From positions 1-64,000 of the forward strand of contig CBFHMJ010000048.1 in the NCBI GenBank assembly GCA_965656875.1: a stretch of 64,000 nucleotides of DNA, read 5' to 3'. The notes beneath the pieces were generated by a model, which was given only the letters and a program-made list of their open reading frames with translations, made no database searches and had not been told where the DNA came from. The position numbers and the translations under genes are program-made. This document shows positions 11,363 to 28,650 of the stretch, in pieces. Source of the stretch: CBFHMJ01 sp965656875 (GTDB lineage Bacteria > Pseudomonadota > Gammaproteobacteria > Enterobacterales > Alteromonadaceae). The stretch's first letter is position 1. Each line of letters begins with the position of its first letter.

Positions 11363-12739
11363 ATGAAAATAATCATCTTAGGTGCCGGTCAGGTAGGGGC
11401 AACATTAGCTGAAAATCTGGTTAGTGAGTTCAACGAAATAACCGTTGTTGATATCAATGGCGACAGACTCAGAGAGTTACAGGATAAACTCGATCTCCAG
11501 GTCGTTCACGGTCATAGTGGTCACCCCAATATATTACGCCGGGCAGGTGCCGAAGATGCGGATATGATTATTGCTGTCACTAACAGTGATGAAGTGAATA
11601 TGGTTGCTTGTCAGGTGTGTTACAGCCTGTTCAACACACCAACTAAAATTGCCCGAATTCGTTCAGACGAATACCTAAAATACAAAGATAAGCTATTCCA
11701 TCACCATGAAATGCCCATCGATCACTTTATTGCGCCAGAGCAACTGGTCACTAAATATGTGCGTCGATTAATTGACTATCCGGGCGCATTGCAGGTATTG
11801 GAATTTGCCAAAGGTAAAGTATCCCTGGTAGCCGTTCGCGCATACTATGGCGGCTTACTGGTTGGCTATGCATTATCAGCACTTAAAGAACATATTCCAA
11901 ATGTAGAAACCCGGGTTGCGGCTATCTATCGTAAGGGCAAACCAATCAAACCATTGGGCACAACGGTTATTGAAGCTGACGATGAGGTTTTCTTCGTTGC
12001 GGCAACCAAACATATTCGTGCCGTCATGAGTGAGCTACAAAAACTCGAAAGCTCTTACCGTAAAATCATGATTGCCGGTGGCGGTAATATCGGCGCGGGA
12101 CTGGCCAAATCACTGGAATCCAGCCACAGTATTAAACTGATTGAACGCGATCCTAAACGAGCTGAATTCCTCGCAGAAACAATGGACAGTACCGTTATTT
12201 TCTGTGGTGATGCATCGGATTACGAACTACTGGCTGAAGAAAATATCGACCAGGTAAACGTTTTCATTGCTGTTACGAATGATGATGAAGCCAACATTAT
12301 GTCAGCCATGCTGGCAAAACGAATGGGCGCACAAAAAACCATGGTCCTGATTCAACGCAGTGCTTACGTTGATTTAGTTCAGGGTGCGGAAATTGATATA
12401 GCCATTTCACCACAACAAGCAACCATCAGTGCATTGCTGACGCATGTTCGTCGTGCAGATATCGTTAATGTTTATTCGTTACGAAAAGGTGCGGCAGAGG
12501 CAATTGAAGCTATCGCTCATGGTGATGAGAATACGTCAAAGGTTGTTGGCCGTATGATTCGAGATATCAAATTACCACCGGGAACAACGATAGGTGCAAT
12601 CGTTCGGGGTGAAGAGGTGATCATTGCGCATGACAACACCGTTATTCAATCAGACGATCACGTCATTCTTTTCCTGATTGATAAAAAATACATCACACAA
12701 GTTGAACGCTTATTCCAGGTCAGTGCGATCTTTATCTAA
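11363..12739 (+). CDS. trkA: Trk potassium uptake regulatory subunit TrkA
   Basis: This 458-residue cytosolic protein gates the TrkH potassium channel. It has two tandem RCK units, each with an NAD-binding Rossmann domain: [18 protein letters not shown] at residue 2 and [18 protein letters not shown] near 233. Each Rossmann domain is followed by a TrkA-C domain (about 140-220 and 370-450). It is the last gene of the def operon and converges on trkH, its likely partner. Confidence 0.97.
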   Translation: MKIIILGAGQVGATLAENLVSEFNEITVVDINGDRLRELQDKLDLQVVHGHSGHPNILRRAGAEDADMIIAVTNSDEVNMVACQVCYSLFNTPTKIARIRSDEYLKYKDKLFHHHEMPIDHFIAPEQLVTKYVRRLIDYPGALQVLEFAKGKVSLVAVRAYYGGLLVGYALSALKEHIPNVETRVAAIYRKGKPIKPLGTTVIEADDEVFFVAATKHIRAVMSELQKLESSYRKIMIAGGGNIGAGLAKSLESSHSIKLIERDPKRAEFLAETMDSTVIFCGDASDYELLAEENIDQVNVFIAVTNDDEANIMSAMLAKRMGAQKTMVLIQRSAYVDLVQGAEIDIAISPQQATISALLTHVRRADIVNVYSLRKGAAEAIEAIAHGDENTSKVVGRMIRDIKLPPGTTIGAIVRGEEVIIAHDNTVIQSDDHVILFLIDKKYITQVERLFQVSAIFI

Positions 12740-12884
12740 TCAAAATTCAGGCGGTTTATAAACGTCGAGAGCAATAAAAGACAAGCTGAAAACTCGTTAA
12801 ATGACAGAGCTTTCAGTGTGTAAATGAGCGTCTTGAATGATTTCTTAGTACGGTAAGTTTAAGCGTAATAGTTTATCAACAATC

Positions 12885-12909
12885 AAAAAGGAGCTTACCG
12901 CTCCTTTTT
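12885..12909. terminator. Bidirectional terminator between trkA and trkH
   Basis: A 10-bp perfect stem, AAAAAGGAGC (12885-12894) with GCTCCTTTTT (12900-12909), has a 5-base loop. It lies between the convergent trkA and trkH genes and has T-runs in both directions. Confidence 0.85.
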
Positions 12910-12922
12910 GTATTTCACGCCA

Positions 12923-14374
12923 TCATGAACGCCAGAATGTTGGCGTGAACAACACCAACAAAGTAAATACTTCCAATCGACCAAACACCATTGCCACAGA
13001 CAGAATCCACTTGCTTGCATCACTGATATCACCATAATGATAAGCCACCTGCCCCAGTCCCGGCCCCAGATTATTCAAACATGCCGCTGTCGCTGAGAAT
13101 GCACTGATATTATCCAGCCCGGTTCCAAGCAAAGCTAACATGATAATAATAAACACCAGCGCATAAGCTGAGAAGAATCCCCAGACCGCTTCGACAATCC
13201 GATCAGGCACCGCTTTTCGGCCTAACTTGATGGCGTAAATGGCTTTAGGATGAACCAACCGATTCAGCTCACGAATCCCTTGCAAGTACAGCAAAAATAT
13301 CCGGACAACCTTCATACCGCCCCCCGTTGAACCAGCACAGCCACCAATGAAGCTGGAAAAGATTAACAGGATAGGCAGGAACATTGGCCAGTCAGAAAAA
13401 TTATCAGTAGCAAAACCTGCGGTAGTACTGATAGAAACCGCCTGGAAAATAGCAGCATCTAACGCTTTATCATCATTTTCGTAAGTTTGAGTACCGGCAA
13501 GCACCACAAAGCAAATCATGATTAGCGACAATTGAATGATAACGAAAGCTTTAAATTCAGGATCGTAAAAGTAGTTACGCAAGTTTCGAGTATTAACGAC
13601 TGCGTAGTGAAGGGAAAAGTTGACCGCCGATAAAAACAAAAAGAAGGCGCAAACCAAATTAATCAATGGGCTATCAAAGTACGCCATACTGGCATCATGG
13701 TTTGAAAATCCACCAATCGCGATGGTTGAAAATGAATGCAATAAAGCATCAAAACCACTCATGCCCGATCCCCAGTATGCCAGCGCACAAAATATTGTGA
13801 GTGCCAGATAGATATACCAAAGATGCTTTGCTGTATCCGCAATACGCGGAGTCATTTTACTGTCTTTCACCGGCCCTGGTGTTTCTGCCCGGTAAAGCTG
13901 CATACCACCAACACCAAGCATTGGGAGTATTGCTACCGCTAATACAATGATTCCCATACCACCAAACCACTGTAATTGCTGACGATAAAACTGAACCGCT
14001 TTAGGTAAATTATCAAGGCCAGTCATGACAGTTGCGCCTGTCGTCGTCAACCCTGAAAAGGACTCAAATACAGAGTCAGCCAACGATAATCTTGGCTCAT
14101 CCATCAGGATAAATGGCACGGCTCCAAGACTGCCAAGCACCATCCAGAACGCGACAACAATAATAAAACCTTCTCGGGTTTTTAATTCATTGCGACTATT
14201 TCTGAAAGGATACCAGAGCAACAGCCCGGTAATGAGGATCAAAAAGAAGGAAAAGACAAACGCGCTACCACCACCATCTTTGTACATCAAAGAAACTAAT
14301 GCGGGTGGTAACATGGTGACACTGAACAAAGAAATCAGCAGCCCCAGGATACGAATGATCGAAGTATATTGCAT
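12923..14374 (-). CDS. trkH: Trk potassium uptake channel TrkH
   Basis: This 483-residue inner membrane protein is the potassium-conducting subunit. Four pore-loop repeats are visible: GLTTTGATVM near residue 109, FSTIAIGGFSNH near 215, SISTTAGFATDN near 312 and CLNNLGPGLG near 433. The serine/glycine-rich SFIGGCAGSTGGGMKVVR segment near 340 is also typical. It is convergent with trkA. Confidence 0.97.
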   Translation of the reverse strand: MQYTSIIRILGLLISLFSVTMLPPALVSLMYKDGGGSAFVFSFFLILITGLLLWYPFRNSRNELKTREGFIIVVAFWMVLGSLGAVPFILMDEPRLSLADSVFESFSGLTTTGATVMTGLDNLPKAVQFYRQQLQWFGGMGIIVLAVAILPMLGVGGMQLYRAETPGPVKDSKMTPRIADTAKHLWYIYLALTIFCALAYWGSGMSGFDALLHSFSTIAIGGFSNHDASMAYFDSPLINLVCAFFLFLSAVNFSLHYAVVNTRNLRNYFYDPEFKAFVIIQLSLIMICFVVLAGTQTYENDDKALDAAIFQAVSISTTAGFATDNFSDWPMFLPILLIFSSFIGGCAGSTGGGMKVVRIFLLYLQGIRELNRLVHPKAIYAIKLGRKAVPDRIVEAVWGFFSAYALVFIIIMLALLGTGLDNISAFSATAACLNNLGPGLGQVAYHYGDISDASKWILSVAMVFGRLEVFTLLVLFTPTFWRS

Positions 14375-14441
14375 AATCGTTAGCGCGTCGTTTTAGATTG
14401 TACGGATTATACCGCGACTACAGAACAATGCTTCTTAAATT

Positions 14442-14897
14442 TCAGCGTGTTAACTCACTTTGAATTATATAACGTAATGCTTCCACTACTTGCCCTGATT
14501 TCTCTGTCACGACTAATGCTGCTGCATCCACCTCTTTCAGTGCATGAGTCAGTGCAGGATCATGGATAACAATAAGAGGTTTACCTGATGCCGCAGCATA
14601 TCCGGCATCAAATGCCGCATTCCACTGCTTATATTTATCGCCAAATCGAACAATGACAACATCACTTTTATCCATCAAAGTCCGAGTACGAACTGCATTC
14701 ATTTTTGCTGCTTTATGATCACGCCAGAATGCATTCTCTTCTTCTCCCAAAATCACGCTGGCACAGTCGTCACTGTCAGCATGATTCGTATTAGCACTGA
14801 AAAATTGAACCGGAAGACCTGCGGCCTCACACCCGGTTGCAATCTCATTCCGCCAGTCCGTATGAATTTCTCCTGATAAATAAATATTCCAGTTCAT
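14442..14897 (-). CDS. YtoQ family protein
   Basis: This 151-residue protein resembles the YtoQ family, which is distantly related to nucleoside 2-deoxyribosyltransferases. The conserved segments are YLSGEIHTDWR (residues 5-15), FWRDHKAAKMNAVRTRTL (about 60-77) and VRFGDKYKQWNAAFDAGYAA (about 85-104). Its ATG overlaps the yigZ stop as TGATG, which implies translational coupling. No function is known for the family. Confidence 0.8.
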   Translation of the reverse strand: MNWNIYLSGEIHTDWRNEIATGCEAAGLPVQFFSANTNHADSDDCASVILGEEENAFWRDHKAAKMNAVRTRTLMDKSDVVIVRFGDKYKQWNAAFDAGYAAASGKPLIVIHDPALTHALKEVDAAALVVTEKSGQVVEALRYIIQSELTR

Positions 14898-15526
14898 CAC
14901 GATTCTCCGGTTATTGTTGACGTTAATTTCCCCTGACCAGCCGTCGCATCTCGCAACTGAACCGTCAATGTAGCGATATCCTGTTCTGCAATTTCACATT
15001 GCACCAGAACATTCTGTTCATAAGAAGCCTGAATATCTGTTACATTGAATTTCTCAAGCAGCAAATACAACATATTCTGATGGTTGTAATCAACAGTAAT
15101 GCTAACAGGCACGGTTACAGCTTGTTCCACCGTTGTAATTGCCGCCAATGCTTCTTTAACACAGCTGGCATATGCTTTAACCAGACCACCCGTCCCCAGC
15201 TTTATACCACCAAAATAACGAACAACAACAGCAGTAATTTCACCAATGCCGCTTCCTTGTAATACCGCTAACATCGGTTTCCCTGCGGTTCCTGATGGTT
15301 CTCCATCATCACTAAAACCAAGACACTGAGAATTATCAGGTTTTCCAGCTATGAATGCCTGGCAATGGTGATTAGCACCTGGATGCTCTTGCTTGATTTC
15401 AGTGATAAATGCTTTGGCTGATTCAATGTCAGGTGTGTGTGCAATATAAGTAAGAAACTGACTTTTCTTGATTTCTAATTCATGAACAGAGGTGCCCGCA
15501 GGCACCTGGTAGGTTTGTAATGACAC
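14897..15526 (-). CDS. yigZ: IMPACT family protein YigZ
   Basis: This 209-residue protein belongs to the YigZ/IMPACT family. The N-terminal domain has HELEIKKSQFLTYIAHT, HPGANHHCQAFIAG and SDDGEPSGTAGKPML (about residues 73-88). It is followed by VVVRYFGGIKLGTGGLVKAY near 100 and a ferredoxin-like C-terminal domain. The start is GTG at 15526. In many gammaproteobacteria yigZ lies next to pepQ and trkH, and that order is kept here. Its function is unclear. Confidence 0.9.
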   Translation of the reverse strand: MSLQTYQVPAGTSVHELEIKKSQFLTYIAHTPDIESAKAFITEIKQEHPGANHHCQAFIAGKPDNSQCLGFSDDGEPSGTAGKPMLAVLQGSGIGEITAVVVRYFGGIKLGTGGLVKAYASCVKEALAAITTVEQAVTVPVSITVDYNHQNMLYLLLEKFNVTDIQASYEQNVLVQCEIAEQDIATLTVQLRDATAGQGKLTSTITGES

Positions 15527-15540
15527 TGTCAGTATCCGTT

Positions 15541-18865
<3,325 letters not shown>

Positions 18866-19405
18866 GGATAACTCTCACCACAGAGTCGCAACGAAAAATC
18901 GCAGCTTACATATAATTTTAGGGATAACCACTCTATTCAGATAGTTACCCACAGAATCAGGTTCAAGGGAAGCTAACACCATATACGGATTCTGGCAGAA
19001 GTACCTTCCGGTTAAACACCTGAGATTATGATAAAAAAGTCTAATTGAATCCTGGATCATATAATGTCGAAAATCACCGTAACAGCAAGTGAAAAAGCGC
19101 CATCGCCAACTGGTTAGACCAGAAGTAACGCAGGGTACAGCGTTATCGGTAATTTTACATCTGGAAATCTCGCCTGACACTCTGCCATTTCTGGCTCTCT
19201 CACATTCAAACACCTGTTTAAAAACGGGTTGATATTTTGAAATGAAAAGGCCAAACTGAGGCCATTTTTATGCTTGTATCAATATTTTTTTCACATTGAA
19301 GCAAGCTCAAATATGGCAATAAAAGGAAGCTGTTTCGTGGAAAACACGATCAACTAACCCTGCTATGTTTACCTGAGATTAAACTCATTAGAGGAAATAC
19401 ATTCC
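18866..19405. other. Intergenic region between slt and fadB
   Basis: This 540-bp region separates divergent slt and fadB. Reading frames here are not protein-like in composition. A short hairpin at about 19240-19265 (AAAAGGCC with GGCCATTTTT) resembles a weak terminator with no obvious gene to end, so a small RNA is possible but unsupported. The right part must contain the fadBA promoter. Confidence 0.5.
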
Positions 19406-22737
<3,332 letters not shown>

Positions 22738-22785
22738 TCCAAACAGTTAAAAACACGCTCTTGCTTATAGAGCGTTAATTCCATT

Positions 22786-22823
22786 AAAAAAGCGGTTAGT
22801 TCTGATGAGCTAACCGCTTTTTT
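22786..22823 (+). terminator. Rho-independent terminator after fadA
   Basis: A 14-bp perfect stem (22786-22799 with 22810-22823) has a 10-base loop and a T-run. It ends the fadBA transcript, and the A-run on the other side would also allow minus-strand termination for the peptidase gene. Confidence 0.9.
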
Positions 22824-22875
22824 GTATCTTGAAGCGATAACTCTTTCACGAATTATCGAATTCCAAATCTTAAAT

Positions 22876-24288
22876 TTATTTTCTGAAATCGATGCCTGAC
22901 TGAGCGGCAAAATAACTAAACGTTACATATACGGCTGTACCATGCTTCATCGCTTCAGGATCAACTTTATCAAGCGTGTCATTTTCTGTGTGATGGACAT
23001 CAAAGTAATCAATTCCATCAACATGGAAGTTAATCGCTGGCATACCCGCTTTGCCCAGTAAACTTAAATCAGACTGACCTTTTGCATTGTTTTCAGGGCT
23101 TTGGGAAATCCCAAGAGGAGCCAGTAATCCTGCCAGTTCATCAATATGATAAAGCGCTTTTGGACCAACACCAGGAGTCATTTTATAGATTCGATGTGTG
23201 CCAAAATCCCACTCAGCACCAATAATATGTTTATCCATATCATGCTGATGATCTTTAACATATTGTTTAACGCCAACCAGACCGACTTCTTCACCAGCCC
23301 ATAAAATAACTCTGATTGAACGTTTTGGACGAGCAGGAAGTTTCGCAATATGTGCAGCCGCAGCCATTGTGATACCGACACCAATTCCATCATCTACAGC
23401 GCCCGTACCAACATCCCACGAATCCAGGTGAGCAGCCATAATGACAAACTCTTCCGGTATTTCGCTACCAGTTAATTCTCCAATCACCGTTGATGTAGTA
23501 ATAGGCTCATCGACTAAACGTTTCGTATCAAGTTTAAGTGCGATGACCACTTCTTTACCACGTGAGATTTGGCGCTCCAACATATCGGCATCAGGATTTG
23601 ATAATGCCGCAGCAGGAATCTTTGTAATCTTATCGTCGTAACGCATCATCCCCGTGTGAGCAACACGGTCGTTATCCGTGCCAATTGAACGAATAACCAG
23701 GGCCAGCGCACCTTTTTCTGCCGCCGCAATAGCTCCTTGACTTCGACCGCCAACAGCCTTGCCATAACCTTTACCGGTCTTATGACGTTCCATACGTTCA
23801 GAAATGAAGGCTATCTTGCCTTTCAGACTACCCGCTTCTGCTTTTTTTAATGCGTCCAGATTTTCAAAGTGAACAACAGGTGCTTCAATACCACTTTCAG
23901 GTGTTGCCACACTGCCACCCAGTGCAGTTACCACCAATTTTTGCGGATAAGGCTTAACAATTGATGCCTTTTCTTCTCCACGAATCCACGGAATATAATT
24001 CGCTTCTTCAGTCCATACTCTGTCAAAGCCTAAGGCTTTCATTTTATCGATAGCCCAGGCTACTGATTTTCGGTCCCCTTCCGTACCGATCATTCTTGCA
24101 CCAACTTCTGTTGTCAGTGATTCATCAAGATCATAAGCAAGATTTGATTGTAGTGCAGTTTGTTGAAGTAGTTTTACTTCTGCGGTTTGCGCATCAGTGA
24201 GTTGTTTTGCAAATACTGAATGTGAAGCCAGCGATGCAAATAAAGCACATGCCGCCACACCTGTCGTTTTGACCAGTCGGTTAATCAT
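22876..24288 (-). CDS. Exported M28-family metallopeptidase
   Basis: This 470-residue protein has a signal peptide ending near SHSVFA. A PA-domain-like insert lies at about residues 125-260. The M28 catalytic domain has AAHLDSWDVGTGAVDDGIG near 290 (metal-binding histidine and aspartate), WAGEEVGLVG near 335 (catalytic and metal glutamates) and HHTENDTLDKVDPEAM near 435. It resembles plasma glutamate carboxypeptidase/aminopeptidase Q. It probably digests peptides in the periplasm or outside the cell. Confidence 0.9.
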   Translation of the reverse strand: MINRLVKTTGVAACALFASLASHSVFAKQLTDAQTAEVKLLQQTALQSNLAYDLDESLTTEVGARMIGTEGDRKSVAWAIDKMKALGFDRVWTEEANYIPWIRGEEKASIVKPYPQKLVVTALGGSVATPESGIEAPVVHFENLDALKKAEAGSLKGKIAFISERMERHKTGKGYGKAVGGRSQGAIAAAEKGALALVIRSIGTDNDRVAHTGMMRYDDKITKIPAAALSNPDADMLERQISRGKEVVIALKLDTKRLVDEPITTSTVIGELTGSEIPEEFVIMAAHLDSWDVGTGAVDDGIGVGITMAAAAHIAKLPARPKRSIRVILWAGEEVGLVGVKQYVKDHQHDMDKHIIGAEWDFGTHRIYKMTPGVGPKALYHIDELAGLLAPLGISQSPENNAKGQSDLSLLGKAGMPAINFHVDGIDYFDVHHTENDTLDKVDPEAMKHGTAVYVTFSYFAAQSGIDFRK

Positions 24289-24479
24289 TTATTCACCTAG
24301 TTATTGATGTCTGAAGATGACACGTCGAAGGAAGAAGCTATATTTCTCATGTTTATTTACATTGCGCAACAAATTGCGGCAAGCCTCTGTAAGTTGAGGT
24401 GTATTGCAACCAGAGCCTATTGGTCTTCGCTGGTGGATTTTACCGCAATACTAACAACCTGCTGAACAAGGAGCTTTCA

Positions 24480-26471
24480 TCAAAAAGCCCAGATAATTTT
24501 TGCGAAAAATTCTCTGCCTCGATTGGGTATTCCATCCGATATTGTCGTACTGAATGATTGGTAGTGTTTCTCGAAAATATTAGTCACACCTACCTGACCT
24601 TCCCAATCCGAGAATTGATAGCTGAAGTTTGAATTCCAAACCCAATAACTGGACTGTTCAAAGTCGTCTATTTTTCCTCGGTACAAACCATTCAGATTAA
24701 AGCCATAACCGGCTATTCTGTAGTCCATCATGACTGAGCCAGATGTATCAGGAAAGCCTCGGCCATTTTTAGTCATATGAGTGAGGGAACCCATGAAATA
24801 CAATCCATCAAATGGCAAAAATTCAAAATCCATTTCAAAACCTGACAAATTTAACGATTTATCACTGCTTTCATACTGACGAGCTAAAAAGGGATTGGTG
24901 TCGATATCAGGTCTGTTTCGTCCCAATACGATAATGTCACTGAAGTCACTATGGAAATAGGTGATCGACGCTTTGCCGCTGGAAAACTTCTGGTAAAGCG
25001 CGACTTCTGTAGTTTCAACTTCTTCAGCATCCAACTCAGGATTACCCACCCGTGTTGGTGCATTGTAGTTATAAAGTTCAACAAATGATGGCGCTCTGAA
25101 AGCCTTACCATACATAACTTTGACATCCGTATCGTCAGTCAAATTATAGATAATGGATGCTCTCGGATTGTAAGACGATCCAAAGTCGTTATAGTCATCC
25201 CAGCGTCCACCGACGAAGAGAGTCAGATCATCCGTTGGTGTGTATTTATCCTGTACATAAAATCCGGTTACCCGACGTTCTCTGTCCGGGATAAACAATA
25301 ATGACATATCATCAATCACTTGAGGCTCTTCAAACAATTCCAGTGTCACCGGATTGAATGAATAAGTGGCTTTAATTTCTCTGAATGCTTCCTTTTCAAA
25401 TAACCCACCAATTATAAGCTCGTTGTTTTCGGATAATTTGTAATTAGCACTGATATCTGAACTGTATAACTCTGATTGTAAATTTGGCCCGGCAATCATA
25501 GGGATTTGATCGGCCCCCATGCCAAGCTTTCGAACTAAAAACGCTTCATCAATTTCATCACGACGAAACCCGGCTTTGAACATCATTGTCAGATCACTGT
25601 TCACCTGATATTGATACTTTGCAGCCAGAGAAGTAAAACGGTGATGCCTGCTATTTATCGAATCATCAATACCGCCAAATGCGATAAAGTTTTCATTATT
25701 ACGGGATGAATGTCGAAGATTAATATTCAATGAGTCAATCTGCATATTCAGATCAACATCAATGCTTTTGAACGGATCGGATGTTTGATTCAAATGACCA
25801 AATCGATCAACAACATCGCCATACTGCTGGCCATCGTCATCTCTGTATTTGAAAAAACCGCTCAAGTGAATATCGTTAATAACCGTCGATGAATTAACGG
25901 CTAATTCTTTTCTGTTATGTGTGCCTAACTTCAAAAAGACTTCATTGGTATCTGCGCCGGTAATAATGTTCACGACACCAGTAAATGCATGAGAACCATA
26001 AATTGCTGAACCAGGGCCTCGAATAACTTCAACCCGATAAACATTTTCAAGAGGTATATTTGGCAGGACTCGTGTTGATGAACCAGTATAAAGCGTATTT
26101 ACTCGCTGACCATTGAGCAGAACAAGAACCGATTCCGATGCCTGTGTTGAACGGCCCCTGACACTAATTCGGGATGACGCACCATCATGTTCACGTGATA
26201 CAACAAATCCAGGAACAAACTGAAGTAACTCTTCAACAGATGACAAACCGAGCTGTCGAATCCTCACACGATCAAACACTGTCACCGATGATGGCGCTTC
26301 GACAATAGATTCATTCGTTTTAGATGCAATCTCTACTTCAACATTAAACAACTCTTCCAGCGACATGTCATAAAGACCGGACTTCTCTTCAGCCACGACT
26401 GAAAATGTCACACCAGTCAGTGCCAACCACACAATACGCTGAACATTGTTCATTTTGGTAAAAAACCTCAT
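24480..26471 (-). CDS. TonB-dependent outer membrane receptor
   Basis: This 663-residue protein has a signal peptide, then a short region SLEELFNVEVEIASKTNE typical of TonB-box-containing N termini. A plug domain follows at about residues 50-165, with SVEELLQFVPGFVV, ISVRGRSTQ and VEVIRGPGSAIYGS. The rest is a 22-strand barrel ending in IIWAF. The ligand cannot be told from sequence. There is no riboswitch-like structure or Fur-box match that I can recognise upstream. An in-frame ATG 18 bp downstream is an alternative start. Confidence 0.9.
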   Translation of the reverse strand: MRFFTKMNNVQRIVWLALTGVTFSVVAEEKSGLYDMSLEELFNVEVEIASKTNESIVEAPSSVTVFDRVRIRQLGLSSVEELLQFVPGFVVSREHDGASSRISVRGRSTQASESVLVLLNGQRVNTLYTGSSTRVLPNIPLENVYRVEVIRGPGSAIYGSHAFTGVVNIITGADTNEVFLKLGTHNRKELAVNSSTVINDIHLSGFFKYRDDDGQQYGDVVDRFGHLNQTSDPFKSIDVDLNMQIDSLNINLRHSSRNNENFIAFGGIDDSINSRHHRFTSLAAKYQYQVNSDLTMMFKAGFRRDEIDEAFLVRKLGMGADQIPMIAGPNLQSELYSSDISANYKLSENNELIIGGLFEKEAFREIKATYSFNPVTLELFEEPQVIDDMSLLFIPDRERRVTGFYVQDKYTPTDDLTLFVGGRWDDYNDFGSSYNPRASIIYNLTDDTDVKVMYGKAFRAPSFVELYNYNAPTRVGNPELDAEEVETTEVALYQKFSSGKASITYFHSDFSDIIVLGRNRPDIDTNPFLARQYESSDKSLNLSGFEMDFEFLPFDGLYFMGSLTHMTKNGRGFPDTSGSVMMDYRIAGYGFNLNGLYRGKIDDFEQSSYWVWNSNFSYQFSDWEGQVGVTNIFEKHYQSFSTTISDGIPNRGREFFAKIIWAF

Positions 26472-27035
26472 CTAACCCCCTGACCAGCCAATACAGTAGC
26501 ACAGCCTTGTACAGACAGAAATGGTAGGTATTTTAATCTTTTTTCAATTATGTACTGTCAAAATATGTATTTAAGACATTCACTTTTACTCACTCATGTT
26601 TCTTGAATAAACAGAATGAAAATGTATAGATTTACTTCAATTAAACAGTACGAACCAGTGGATACGATAGCGCCAATGAAAACTTATATAATTTAGTTTC
26701 CAATCTCATTACTTATTTACGCTTAAAAAATTAAATTTCAACAAAAATCTGTCAACTCAGTCTTAAAAATAGTCCATTTCCTCATGGATTTCTGAAAGAG
26801 CACCATGAATAATGACAACCTCTAACGGTCCAAAAACAGGAAAAAACACTAGGCAAAGACCTATAGACTCATATAGGGTATATAAAGGAAACATGATTAT
26901 CATTGCGACCAGTGAAATGATGTTTTGAAACATTTGGCTGGAATACAAACCTCCAACGTTATTGGTCAGCATATCCATGCATTTAAGCCCCTGTGTATTC
27001 ACCATACATTCACTTTAAAACGAGGAGCCATTGTT
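26472..27035. other. Intergenic region between divergent receptor and solute-binding genes
   Basis: This 564-bp A/T-rich region should contain two divergent promoters. I see no RNA gene, and the reading frames inside it are not protein-like. Confidence 0.5.
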
Positions 27036-27791
27036 ATGAAAAATGTTGTTGTGACTGGTTTAACATTCTTTTTCTTTTCCTTATTCGCATTACAAATTCA
27101 TGCTGAAACACTCAAAGTTGCACTCAGTTCAGAAGGCATCCCACCTGTTTCTTTTCCAAAGGACTCTAATCGTGCAGGGGTTTACTCAACACTGTTTAAA
27201 GAATTTTCATTGATTACTGGAGACACATATCAGTTTGTACATCTCCCACAGCGAAGATTGATAAAACATTTCAATGATGGACTCATCGATATAGAGCCTG
27301 GTATTAATCCAATATGGCGAGAAAACAACAAAGTTCCAGGCTTGTACTCCGTCCCATTTATGGTTGCCACCGAAGTGTTCGTTTTTGCACCGGGCAAATC
27401 GAAAAAAATCCGGAAGGTTGATGATCTGTTCGGTGAACGAATTGGCGTGATTAGTGGCTACGTCTATCCCAAATATGCCAAGAGTTTTAACGCTGGTGTC
27501 ATTTTGCGGGAGGATGGTGAAAACGAAAGAAACTTATTATTCAGACTTGCGGCCGGGCGATTTAATCAGGTTATTGTACAAGCCAATTCTGTCGAATACT
27601 GGATGGCTGTAGAACCAGAGTTTCAAAAATTAGAAGTCGGCCCTGTGAATTACACCGCTGAGATAATGATGAGAGTTCATCCATCAAAGGCCGCAGCCAT
27701 TCCCAGATTAAATAACGCAATTCATTTGCTTAAAAACAATGGAAAAATTCGAGAAATATACCAGCAATTCCTCCCTGCGACATACTATTGA
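27036..27791 (+). CDS. Periplasmic solute-binding protein, family 3-like
   Basis: This 251-residue protein has a signal peptide (residues 1-22, ending IHAE) and a two-lobe fold like bacterial extracellular solute-binding proteins of family 3. Examples are LKVALSSEGIPPVSF at the start of the first lobe, DDLFGERIGVISGYVYPK near 130 and AEIMMRVHPS near 210. I chose the ATG at 27036 because GAGGAG lies 9 bp upstream. No permease or ATPase is adjacent, so it may serve as a stand-alone sensor or binding protein. The ligand is unknown. Confidence 0.75.
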   Translation: MKNVVVTGLTFFFFSLFALQIHAETLKVALSSEGIPPVSFPKDSNRAGVYSTLFKEFSLITGDTYQFVHLPQRRLIKHFNDGLIDIEPGINPIWRENNKVPGLYSVPFMVATEVFVFAPGKSKKIRKVDDLFGERIGVISGYVYPKYAKSFNAGVILREDGENERNLLFRLAAGRFNQVIVQANSVEYWMAVEPEFQKLEVGPVNYTAEIMMRVHPSKAAAIPRLNNAIHLLKNNGKIREIYQQFLPATYY

Positions 27792-28650
27792 AAGGTCAGA
27801 TCGCTGAATACACCAATGAACAATTCCTCCCAATTTAAAGCCCTTAAAACAAACCAAATCTATCGGTAAAATCCATCATCCCATCATACTTCTTTAGCCA
27901 TTACCATGTCGAAAGATGCCAGCCATTTACATTAGTATGTACGCATTACTAGAATACTTTTCCCGTCAACATTACGATTATTAAAAATCAAAGCATATGA
28001 AATATGTGTAATTTCAATCACTAAATATTTTTACAACATATATTCCATAACGATTTCGATGCTCATCTGGTGCGTAAGTGGCAAAAAAGGAGACTACTTA
28101 TATTTTTAGTCATTTAATTCTCTAAAAAGTTAGTTTAAATGAGAATCAAGCACCAGACTCTGTTTTGATAATTAATACATGACCATTTTTAGTTATTATT
28201 TTTCTTGAGGTTAGATTACACTGTTAATTTTTTGAGTAGCAAAACACAATTTCGTTAGAAACAAGCCACAATACAAATAAAACCACTTATAACTAAATAA
28301 ACTTTATTGTTTTTAAACATAAGGTTAGCATTTTTATCTAAAACAGATAAAAGATGAAGCACTCGAAAGTATTAACCAATAACAATCGAGATATAAAAAA
28401 CGCACACAAAAAGTTATGGAATAGTTCTTAACTTAGTAGGTGAGATTTGCTTAATTTGCTACCATCTGGATCACTTTTAAAAACAAGTTTTCCTATAGGT
28501 ACGCTTTGCAAACAGTATTTGATGAACAACCGATCAAAATTCCCTGAGTTAACAGGGAATAAACACTCTAGAATGACAAGCATCAATGCAAAATCTCACA
28601 GAGCAATTACATTTTTTGGACATCAATTAACAATAAAATTATAGACAGCG
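27792..28650. other. Long A/T-rich intergenic region before rcoM
   Basis: This 859-bp stretch has no credible gene. It should hold the rcoM promoter near its right end. CTATAGGTAC at 28493-28502 recurs upstream of coxM at 29813-29822. Confidence 0.55.

Noticed and set aside
18875..19213. 112-residue minus-strand frame upstream of slt
   Set aside because: Its composition is rich in Cys, Arg and Trp without any domain or ribosome-binding site.
26190..26215. Second parS-like sequence (TTCACGTGA) in the TonB receptor gene
   Set aside because: Only the inner 9-10 bases match, the outer arms do not, and it lies within a coding sequence.
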